Assembly: GCA_013368315.1 (NCBI GenBank)
Contig: JAACJM010000357.1
Coordinates: 1-64,000 of the forward strand
DNA length: 64,000 nucleotides
Source: Tetrapyrgos nigripes
Lineage: Eukaryota; Basidiomycota; Agaricomycetes; Agaricales; Campanellaceae
Reading direction: 5' to 3'
Part shown: positions 55,205 through 64,000 of the stretch, piece after piece
Numbering within the stretch: the stretch's first letter is position 1
Layout of the letters: each line of letters opens with the position of its first letter
Notes under the pieces: generated by a model
The model's input: only the letters and a program-made list of their open reading frames with translations
Databases searched by the model: none
Told to the model about the DNA's origin: nothing
Position numbers and translations under genes: made by a program

Positions 55205-56439
55205 TCACAAGACATTTGTTTGGCACAATTTGGTGCAGCATACTATTAGGCATGCCAGCCTACTCTCATCTATGACCACAACTTGCATAAAGAATGTACA
55301 GATTTCACTGTTGACAGGATTGTGAACATACTTTGAAAGAATACAGTTCGTATCATTGATGAAATGGTCAGGCTTACACTGACTTTGAAAGGTGTTCTTG
55401 CAAAATGCCTGTCCATAGAATAGCTTAACCATTGAGTAATATGCACTTACAGCAACCAAAGAGAATGCTTCTGAATGATAGAATGTCTCGCGAGCAAGAA
55501 TCATACCACATGGAGCAATGATCAATTGCTCATTATGGGTATGCTTCCGTCCAAACCTTTCTTGCACCTTTGATTTCTGCCCTTCTCTAGTAATTTCAAC
55601 TTCGATCCCATTCCCTGAGTCCATATCCTCCCCTTCGTTCCACCCGCTATCACTCACTCCATGTCTGTGATGCGCATGCTCTGATCTTCGCTTCAGCTGG
55701 AAAATAGACTGGCCTGCCTCGTTATAACTCCTCTCTGCTGCCTTGTACTCTGAATTTGAACATGTTTTTGAGCCATGTGTCACAGGTGCCATAAAACCAT
55801 TTACACAACATCTGTTCTCCTCAGTAGAATCCATCACACAAAACATCGCCTTTGTGGTAGGTAAAGGCTCCTTGCAGTAAGCAACTGCACATGTAGGACG
55901 TCCTACAGTTACCCCATCACATACAACAGCAAAGATCTCTTCCTCTAATTAACTATCAGATTTACAATACTGCGAGTCAGGGATTACTTGCCATCACCAG
56001 TCTGATTTACCCACCACTGAACACATTTCTCACATCAGTGATTGACTTCCGCCTGTTCTTGCATGCCAATGTACTCATTCATAGTGAGCATAGTGTTGTT
56101 GAACTGCTCAGCTTGGTCGATCATTTGAGGGGCTTGAAGTTGTAAAGAGTGGGAATGATGAAACTCGAGAAGTGAAATTATTTTGAATGCATCATATACA
56201 TATTTGGTACGGAGAGAAGGTGATATAAACCAAAACGATGGGATGTTTCCATAGGTATCACATTCCTTGTATGCTTCAGCACAACCACTGGCAATGCAAT
56301 AAATCAGTAATTTGAATGCATTAAGAGAAAAGACTTGCATACCATGAGAACAGCATGCTATATCTCCAAGCAAGCACAACACTAACTTCACCAAAATGAT
56401 GCATTGTGACCTGAATGACTTCTGGAAGAACTCTTCCAC
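55205..56439 (-). pseudogene. CxC6-like gene fragment associated with KDZ transposons
   Basis: 56035-56439 reads TKYVYDAFKIISLLEFHHSH, then MIDQAEQFNNTMLTMNEYIG. After a stop, a piece near 55880 reads VVCDGVTVGRP..AVAYCKEPLPTT. 55205-55846 has CCVNGFMAPVTHGSKTCSNS, YNEAGQSIFQLKRRSE, ERFGRKHTHNEQLIIAPCGM and ILARETFYHSEA. This is the order I recognise from CxC6 proteins that accompany KDZ transposases: Cys clusters, then the THNEQ..APCGMI..RETFY box. The end (KPDHFINDTNCILSKYVHNP) is shortened by a frame break. Dead copy. Confidence 0.65.
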
Positions 56440-57735
56440 TATAGGCTACATCCTTGGCATGGGGGCCACACAGACTTGCAAAAGTCTTCCTTTGCTCTCA
56501 TTGTGCACCACTTCTACATGAAGGGGTTGTGGGCCATTGCTGAAGTGTGGCAAGTACAAGACCATCATTTGCCAGAATTATAAAGTACATATTATTTATT
56601 CTAGAACTTCTTTTTCCCTCCCTCCGTATGTGTACACAAAATTGGGACTATTTACCAAATGTAAAATACATATTATTTGTCATTGAACTTCTTATCTCCC
56701 CAAAATCAGTGGAGTACATGAATTTTGGACTAACAGATTATTTTATTTTTTTGTTTTTCACTGGATCAGACCAGACAATTACAAACTTGAGATTCAACAC
56801 CACTGCTCCTCCACTACCAGTGTAATCCAACTGTATAGCTGACTGAGCATACACCCCCCTGGAATTTTTTCTGTCAACTACAGAACAGAAGATATATTCT
56901 CCCAATCATCAGGAGTACAGCGAAGACCTTTGGTATGCCTGGTCTTCCTTGGCCAAGGGATGTCAGAAACCCATTGGCTTAGCAATGAACAACATGTATA
57001 TATGAACCCCTATAGCCATCAGATGTGATTTTGATGTGATTAGCAAAATACTTAGGCTGAGCAATAAAACAGGACATATGTAACTTGTAGGGGAGATCTG
57101 TCACAACTACCTTGAGCATACAGGAATTGAGCAGTCCTTGAAACACCATTGGTCACGGAAACAGTTGCAGTTTTCTGAATGTGAGGAGCCTGTAGGGCCA
57201 TAGCACATATTTTATGTTGTACATACAGTCCATAGATGCGATTGAAACATGCAAGTCATACCTTCCAATTGATGGCCAATTCCCAGGAGGTAATCCCTTG
57301 TTTCTGGCTAGCACTTGAAAATTCTTGTTTTGGTTCTGCCTGCAGCAATTCTTCTCCAATTCCCAAGGTTTTTTGCTTGGCAAGTTGGCCAGGGTCTCTG
57401 ATAGTTGTCATATGAGTTTGAAAGACGGGTACGCAGAAGTGCGCTCACAGCAGGCGAAAAACATCTTTTCAAGTCAGGGAAGGTGTGACATCAATGACAA
57501 AGCGTGACATCTATCACATCCGCTCTGAAACCAAAATTGGCCAAGAAGTCGAAGCCACAGTGTTCTGGGAACAATGAATGCAAGGTAATGGAGATAAACA
57601 AAGACGAACTCACCTCAGATGACGAGGATTGAGACGACTTAGCTGTCACAGACCTGTGTGACATGCCGCGCGTGACACTGTTTCAATGACTGAAAACAGC
57701 ATTTTTCAGGCTCGCGTCAACTTTTGATGCATTAC
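56440..57735 (-). pseudogene. decayed upstream part of the CxC6-like copy
   Basis: No clean ORF. The minus strand at 57003-57090 (ACATATGTCCTGTTTTATTG.., TGATGGCTATAGGGGTTC) matches the plus-strand CxC5-like fragment at 45905-45985, so this is a second, inverted copy of that region. 56463-56520 repeats at 58478-58537 (CACACAGACT(T/C)GCAAA(A/G)GTC, CTCATTG(T/C)(G/A)CACC). The remaining sequence is unassigned. Confidence 0.4.
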
Positions 57736-57737
57736 TC

Positions 57738-58333
57738 TACTGGGGCAAAGGGCCATCGCTTCGCGTGGCAAATTACGAGGCCCTTTCACGTAGTCCAACT
57801 CAGGTTATGCAGAAGGGAGGGAGAGTCGGTGGAAAGCGAGAGGGAAGAAGGGCGTTAAGCAGACCGATTTGGCGCGTTAGCATGACGTCGTGGTTATTGA
57901 CGTCAACGGTCCTTGGATCTGGTCCAGACCGAGTCTGGACATTCCGGTTGTCGGGAAGGGCAAAGACCGGCTGTGGCAACAAAAAGGGGTGGGAGTTTGA
58001 GGTCGTGGTAAAATTTTCGAGGTCGACATAAGTTAACTGGGGTCAAGTGCCATCGCTTCGCGTGGCAAACTACGAGGCCCTCAGGATCGGGGGAGGAAGC
58101 AAGGAGGAAGACAAGGCGCACCCTGATGCTGCCTACGCTGCCTTGGTTATGTGTTTATCCGAGGAAGCCGTGAACGACGTCATGATGGTCTCGACCGTGA
58201 TTGCAGAGAGCGCTTGCCGAGCGCCAACGAACAGGGGTGGGAGTTTGAACCCGTGGAAAAGTTTTCGAGGTCGACCTAAGTTAACTCAGCCTAAAGGCCT
58301 CGTAACTCGGCCTTTAAGAGGCCTCGTAACATA
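57738..58333. mobile_element. MITE family G, copies 4 and 5 (adjacent)
   Basis: The unit opening ACTGGGGCAAAGGGCCATCG..CAAATTACGAGGCCC is nearly identical to 42860-43170. A second unit opens at about 58036 (GGGTCAAGTGCCATCGCTTC) and ends GGCCTCGTAAC twice, at about 58309 and 58333. Copy 5 resembles the insertion at 6032-6497 (AGGGGTGGGAGTTTGAACC). Confidence 0.7.
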
Positions 58334-58747
58334 GACACATGCTCTTGCTCTGAAATTTATTATACATAGTCCTTATACCCTACTGCTTGAATTTATCTAG
58401 CTAGTTTACTTATAATTCACTTGTTGAAAGTTTTTTGGCAGAAATACTTTTTCGGCGTTTCAAGGACCGCTCAATTCCTGTAGAGACCACACAGACTCGC
58501 AAAGGTCTCCCTTCGCTCTCATTGCACACCGCTTCTACTTAGTCTGACTCCTGATCGCGTTTTGCTTCTGCAGTCAAGACCATGAACCGGATCATGGACC
58601 AATGGATATGTCGTATGCGGATGGGTCAAGGGAAAAATCGGGACCAACTTGTATAGCCACAGGCAGAAAAAACAATTCAGCCTCATTCTTCGGCCTCGTA
58701 ATGGCAATCATTCACACCCGGTAGCTCCACTCTACCTCCTTTCAAAC

Positions 58748-58878
58748 ACGCCGAAAAGACAAAAATATCCGCTCGACGGATAGATCACATCACTACTACT
58801 GATATAAGATATATCTGTAAAAAAAAGTGTGTTTCTGTACGCCTTTCTGCCGAGCGGATATTTTTGTATTTTCGGCGT
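58748..58878. mobile_element. 131-bp hairpin MITE
   Basis: 28-bp inverted repeats with one mismatch (ACGCCGAAAAGACAAAAATA.. at 58748-58775, inverse at 58851-58878) around a 75-bp AT-rich loop. No clear duplication. Confidence 0.65.
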
Positions 58879-59097
58879 AAAACGTACAAAGGGTGTGGTG
58901 AAAAGATTTGTACAGGTGCCACAGCGTTGTATCGATACGACCTTGATAGGCGTTAAGGCACTTTGGGGCTCGTGATATGTTTGTATTAAACTCTAGCAAT
59001 GCCTGTAGGTGACCTAAATTTTCCTTGATTAAACTTTAGGTATGTTTCCGATATGTCGAGGTGAAACCTAGAACCATATGCAGGATCTGGTGTATGC

Positions 59098-59900
59098 GGT
59101 GAGTACGGTTACTAAATTCATCGGTCAGTAAATCTTCCGGTGTTCTAAAAGACTAGCCGCGAAAGTTGACTAGTCGATCTCCCCACTTTCCAGATTCATG
59201 ACCTCACTCTCACACATCAAAATCGTGTCTTCCTCATGCCCACCATTCATCTCCGTTCTCCGTAGTCGTACTGGACTTCGAGGCCAGCTTCTGCCGTTGT
59301 TTTCGCCCTTTTTGACAGTCGGATTGGTCAGAATTGGCAAACCTATCGCTCAAAAACACGAAGAAACTAGCAGCAAGCGGCAACGTACGTTGGGGACAGA
59401 TAGCACGTACCATAAAGTGCAGTGGGAATCCAAAACCATGATCTGGTGTGCTAGGTTGGACAATGATAGATCAATTTGGGACAGCTTCCAAACAAGTATT
59501 TCTCCTGTCCTTGGTCCTTCTTTCCGGGCCCTATAGCTACTCACGGTGAGTACGGTTGATCAGAAAATCCTCCGGTGTTCTAAACAACTGGTCGTTAAAA
59601 GTTGCCTAGTCAATCTCCCCGGATTCGTGACCTCACTCTCACATCAAAATCGTGTATTCCTCATGCCCACCATTCATCTCCGTTCTCCATAGTCGTACTG
59701 GACTTCGAGGCGAACTTTTGCCGTTGTTTTCGCTGTTTTTGACAGTCGGATTGGTCAGAATTGGCAAACCTATCGCTCAAAAACACGAAGAAACTAGCAG
59801 CAAGCGACAACGTTGGGGATTTAGGCGTCTATCAGATAGCACATACCCTAAAGTGAGAGCTTCTTTCCATTGTTCCTGCCTTCTTTTTCGCGAGTCACAC
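59098..59900 (+). repeat. direct duplication, unit about 445 bp
   Basis: 59098-59400 and 59543-59830 share GGTGAGTACGGTT, TCCGGTGTTCTAAA, TCATGCCCACCATTCATCTC, GACAGTCGGATTGGTCAGAA and AAAAACACGAAGAAACTAGC. ORFs in each copy share RSRTGLRG.LLPLFS and LVRIGKPIAQKHEETSSKRQ, but differ after that and have no known similarity. A duplicated exon of an unrecognised gene cannot be excluded. Confidence 0.65.
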
Positions 59901-60158
59901 CAAAGCGACGTGCTTTAGTGGCTACTTTACCGATACAACATGCGTACGCCACTGACGGGAATAAGCTCGTATCTTTTACCTCCGGAGCTTGAGAGGGACA
60001 TCTTGTCCATCTGACCATCCAGCGTCTGTTCTTCTTCTCGACGGTAAGTTTTGAAAATTGGGTGGAATCGGAGTATAAAGAGTCCTGGGTCACTGAGCGT
60101 CTGCCAGTACTTCAGTGCGCCACTAGTTCCCTATCCAAACCTTCCATTGACGAGGAAA

Positions 60159-61187
60159 ATGATTTCTTCACCCTCCGATACCCCTCGACGTTGTCTATCG
60201 CCTGGCACGGACACAGACTCAACTTTTTCTGTTAACTCAGCAGTGTGTAAGTCATCCATCGTCCACATTTCTCACTAGTATTGACTATACCTATCATCCA
60301 CACAGTCAATTATGCCGATCCCGAGAAGGGGGACGAGCCGAATTTACACTGTACGTCCTGACCATTAAATCATCCATCGTGATCATGACCTGTTATTTGA
60401 CCCCGGCCTCATTTATATAGACGAACTTCCTCCCTTTGTGAGGTCTCTCAAGGAGGGATGGCATACTTCTCTTCAAGCAGCTGCCGTTGTGGTATGTCGC
60501 TTTCATTCACCCACGAGCTTATTGCCATGAACTCACAGTGCTCACCTGTCTCTTTTCTGAATCTTTCCTTCAACGTTTCCCATCGATCGGCGCTAACTAG
60601 TCCACTCTATTCGCCCAAACCGCAGCTCAGTTTCTAGGAACCGTGAAGGATGCATATACTTCTCCCGCTGATACCCCACCGATCAATTCAACAATCACAG
60701 ATGCTGCCAGTCAGCTCTTAAGCGCTGGTCCACCGATCCCAAGTACTGCTAGTCAGACTGCCCTACTTATCGTTTCGTATGGCGCGATCATCTTTGGCTA
60801 CAGTGCTACTATCAGCTCGCTCTTTCTGAGTGAAAGGGTAGCGTCGTTACCTGTCCTGGCGCAGTTTAAGGCTTCCGACGGCGGGAAAATGCCTCAACTG
60901 AAGAGTCAGCCGATAAGCACCGTGATGACGTGGTGTAATACTGGGTGGAAGTTTAAATATTTGTTTTGGCATTGTGAGTATCATCCTAAATATCTCGAAC
61001 TCGCGAGAGCTAATCAAAACTGTGTCCAGTCTTCATCTCCCTCATCCTCGGTACCCTCTGCAATTTTCTTCAAGTATTCGTATTCATCTGCGTTGTCGAA
61101 TCGTCTACGTCGATTGCGATACCCGTGGCTATGGGTATCGCGATGATGTGGTGTTTGATTTTCTTCGTTTTTGTACTCGGACAATGA
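60159..61187 (+). CDS. putative multi-pass membrane protein, 244 residues
   Basis: Five exons: 60159-60246, 60306-60350, 60421-60491, 60601-60973 and 61030-61187, all with GT..AG introns and matching phases. The N-terminus is polar (MISSPSDTPRRCLSPGTDTD), then YELPPFVRSLKEGWHTSLQA. Hydrophobic segments are TALLIVSYGAIIFGYSATIS, FFISLILGTLCNFLQVFVFI and IPVAMGIAMMWCLIFFVFVL, with amphipathic STLFAQTAAQFLGTV before them. The protein would have three, possibly four, membrane passes with a cytosolic N-terminus. No family is recognised; basidiomycetes have many such small orphan membrane proteins. Start choice rests on the first in-frame ATG before exon 2. Confidence 0.65.
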
Positions 61188-62369
61188 TGCGTATACGTTT
61201 CTCTTGGTCCTAGCCCGGGTAATACACTCCTCCTCCTCCTCTTGCGTTTCATTCTTTGCCAATTTCAATGGCCGAACTCCGATGCGGGGGCGTTTGGAGT
61301 ATTGGATTTCCTTCAAGTTGACGTTTAGTATGTATATGTATTACTATGAGACCGAATGTACTACGTGGTTCTAGTGGTCTGATGGTGGTCCTGACGCGTA
61401 CGCTACCTGATTTCTCACTGACACTGGCGACGTGTATATCCTTGGCAGTCGTAAACCACACAGAAATTCATGTATTAGTAGTACTATGTATTCTAATGTG
61501 TACACGTATACGTATGTGCGTTTATCAGTTCTTGGTCCCAGCCCGGGTAACACTCCTCCTCCTACTCCTCCTCCTCGTCTGTCTGACAATTGGAGCTGGA
61601 AGCTTGAAAGCCTGGGGAGACTTGGAGAAAGCTACACCAACATTCACAGTTAGATATTTCTCCATCCTTCAGTAGCGGCACAGTAGCTGCAATACCTACA
61701 CGTCTATTAGTCGACCAAACTAAACAGTATCTCAACTTCACTAGCTTCACGGTACAGCTTGGCTTACCTTGGGCTTACTCGTCTAGGAAGGATTATTTTT
61801 TTCACTGGCGGCCACGACCGCAACTCAGCTGGCCCCGAGTCAAGGTGTAATAATTATAATGCTGACGTGCAACGTCATATGTACTCCAGCAAGCACATGG
61901 GTTGCGTGTGTTCCTCGTTGCCGGTGTCCAAGCTGGCTGTCCAAATTGGCGTCAGGTGAGCCTGATCTGAATTCTGACCTCTACTCTACGTCATCTCGAC
62001 GAAGCGACTCGTCGGCCTTCATTGAAACGGCTGTCTTAAAGACCGGGATTCTTGTTCCTTGTGATTTCGGAGGTTTTCTCTATACCCCATACCCAAAGGC
62101 AACGACAGTGCGGGGTAGAAAGGAAATTTCAAACGCGGATCTTAGGTCTTAGCTCTCCAGATTGCTTCGGACATCTCGGACTCTTCACAATCTCTTCTAA
62201 GCTCTACGCAAGCGGTGGCTTGTGTTATTCTTCATTCCTGAGGCGCGTTGCTTTCTCAGAAGACACGGTTCGTGTGATCTTTTTCGGAGTAACTGACTCG
62301 AAAACGTTCATCTTCACAGACAGTTTTATCATACGTTTCTAGGGCCGAGTAAGACAACAACTGATGAGG
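61188..62369. other. intergenic with a small duplicated motif
   Basis: CTTGGTCC(T/C)AGCCCGGGTAA followed by ACTCCTCCTCCT occurs at about 61205 and 61533. The remainder to the carboxylesterase promoter contains no supported gene; frames at 61759-61959 and 61859-62342 are unrecognised. Confidence 0.45.
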
Positions 62370-62377
62370 TATAAAAT
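62370..62377 (+). promoter_or_regulatory. TATA box of the carboxylesterase gene
   Basis: GGTATAAAATAGGGACGG lies about 75 bp upstream of the ATG at 62447, the expected distance for a fungal core promoter. Confidence 0.6.
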
Positions 62378-62446
62378 AGGGACGGAGGATATGTTTGGAT
62401 CAGGTCCGCTTGCCTAAAAGCCCTCGCTCGTCGACCGGTTGTAGCA

Positions 62447-64000
62447 ATGTATCTCGGACTCTTGGCTCTCGCACTTGCCTCAGCAGGCGTTACATCCGCC
62501 GCACCCCTTGCGGGTCCCACAGTCCAATTAGACTCGGCAACGGTGACTGGAACTACTGCATTAGGTGTCGATCAATTCTTTGGGATACCTTTTGCTGAAC
62601 CTCCGTGGGTACCTTTGTGAATCTCTCGTATGGGATCGACTAAGTTTTCCAACGATCCAGAACCGGAAACAATCGCTTTCGATTACCTGTCCCTCATCCT
62701 GCGTACAATACTTCTTTCGAGGCAGTGTCCATGGGACCAGCATGTCCTCAACAGGCTATCACAATACCTCTCCCCGATGGCATCCCTGCAGACATTGTTG
62801 ATTTCCTGATCAAGACCGCGTTTGGTGTCATCTTCCCTGATGATGAAGATTGTACGTGATATATCTTAGTCTCGTTCTGACGACCTGGATGACTGATTGT
62901 TACAACGAAATCATTACTAGGCCTAACTATCAACGTCGTTCGACCAGCTGGCATATCACCAGACGCTAAACTACCGGTAGTAGCAGTGCGTATCCCGTCT
63001 CTTCAAATCCCTTCTATGTTCTAACTACGCAACCAATTCTCTTACTCTTCTCTTACCGCTGGCAGTGGATCTTTGGAGGCGGTTTCGAACTCGGTTCTCC
63101 CCAAATGTACAACGGAGCCACCATCGTATCTCGCTCGATCGAACTCGACGAGCCGGTCATCTACGTTTCAATGAACTATCGGGTCACTGCCTTTGGTTTC
63201 CTGGCTTCTCAGGAAGTCAAGGACGCCGGTGTGGGGAACCTTGGTCTTCAGGATCAGCGTGAGGCTCTGAGGTGGATTCAGAAGTATATTGGTGCGTTTG
63301 GGGGCGATCCGGAGAAGGTTACGATGTAAGTATCCCATTCCCTGTTGACCTCCCTACCGTACATTCTGATGTATCCCATTCTTACATTTATAGCTGGGGA
63401 GAATCTGCTGGAGCCATTTCCGTCGCTTTGCATATGCTCACCAACGGTGGTGACACTGAGGGTCTTTTCCGAGCTGGATTCATGCAATCTGGTTCTCCAA
63501 TTCCAGTGGGGGATATCACTAATGGACAGAAGTGTATGTATTTGTTTTCTATTGGTACTGATCGCACTCATCTATTCGATGCTTTCAGATTACGACGATC
63601 TTGTAGACCAAACGGACTGCTCAGGATCAGACGATACCCTTCAATGTCTCCGTGAAGTTCCCTATGAGAAGCTCAAGGATGCTGTAGACAATACTCCCAA
63701 TATCTTTTCGTATCAGGTACGTGGTGTTTTGTCCCTGATAATGATAGTCTCTTTCAATTCTCTCTCAGTCTTTGAATTTAGCCTGGCTTCCTCGTGCAGA
63801 CGGCGTCTTTTTGACCGATGCCCCACAAAAGTTGGTTGAACAAGGCAAGGTTGCGAAGATTCCTATCGTTAGTGGTAAGTCATGCGAGGTGATCCTGTCG
63901 TGGCATTTGATGATAGTAAAACTCTCTCTTCTTTTCTCTTTTAAAGGTGATTGTGACGACGAAGGGACATTGTTCTCTTTCTCCACACTCAACGTCACGT
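62447..64000 (+). CDS. secreted type-B carboxylesterase/lipase (partial, runs off the edge)
   Basis: Visible exons: 62447-62604, 62661-62851, 62921-62985, 63066-63325, 63394-63533, 63589-63716, 63769-63874 and 63947 to the window end. They give about 367 residues of the usual 540-560. Signal peptide [18 protein letters not shown]. Family boxes: [31 protein letters not shown] (oxyanion hole, Gly142-144), [34 protein letters not shown] (nucleophile Ser229) and [12 protein letters not shown] (acid Glu355). The catalytic His lies beyond the window. These alpha/beta-hydrolases (Candida rugosa lipase/cholinesterase-like) cleave sterol, triglyceride or other carboxyl esters outside the cell; the substrate cannot be read from the sequence. 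Introns fall in all three phases. Confidence 0.92.

Overview
The window is nuclear DNA from a mushroom-forming basidiomycete (Agaricomycetes). The signs are short introns of about 45-75 bp with GT..AG ends, genes split into many small exons, a Plavaka-type CACTA transposase beside a DUF6532 gene, remnants that look like the CxC5/CxC6 genes associated with KDZ transposons, and a secreted GH13 amylase with a C-terminal CBM20. No bacterial, organellar or CRISPR features were seen, and no convincing tRNA or rRNA gene.

Layout. 1-12.6 kb is a nested pile of retrotransposon remains. A Ty3/gypsy element lies on the minus strand (3' LTR at 1-754, polypurine tract, integrase, RNase H, RT, protease, gag). 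It is interrupted by a solo LTR (1558-1998), another LTR-like block (4442-5083), a MITE (6032-6497) and two plus-strand copies of a 1.7 kb LTR body (7523-9243 and 10265-12057), and is followed by a LINE-like C-terminal fragment. 12.59-16.44 kb is one 3.85 kb foldback element: near-perfect 1.27 kb inverted arms, CACTG termini, a TTA duplication and a loop that is itself a palindromic 9-bp satellite. 17.4-29.1 kb is the main gene island: a double-knottin secreted protein, tandem segmental duplications, a CCDC25 homologue, a 307-aa basidiomycete protein of unknown function and a 12-exon alpha-amylase. 29.2-31.3 kb holds MITE and direct-repeat debris.

31.6-37.3 kb is a Plavaka-type DNA transposon region with two divergent genes, a DUF6532 protein (minus) and a 1027-aa uninterrupted transposase (plus). 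37.5-43.8 kb is repeat-rich: hairpins, a 22-bp minisatellite in three arrays, a Psq-type HTH fragment, a 1.3 kb TIR element and several MITEs. 45.5-57.5 kb is a second nested pile: a degenerate DIRS-like RT/RNase H element on the minus strand (48.2-54.9 kb) that carries a complete non-autonomous hAT element (8-bp duplication) and a complete solo LTR (5-bp duplication), flanked by CxC5/CxC6-like relics in opposite orientations. 57.7-60 kb is MITEs and a direct duplication. The right end carries a 5-exon membrane protein and a secreted type-B carboxylesterase/lipase that runs off the edge.

The host genes are unrelated housekeeping or secreted-enzyme genes (starch and ester hydrolysis, a small cysteine-rich secreted protein) on islands between transposon graveyards. 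There is no evidence of a co-regulated cluster. The most unusual object is the foldback element with the palindromic satellite loop. Exon structures are my own reconstructions from splice signals, reading frame and family conservation, and have not been checked against transcripts.
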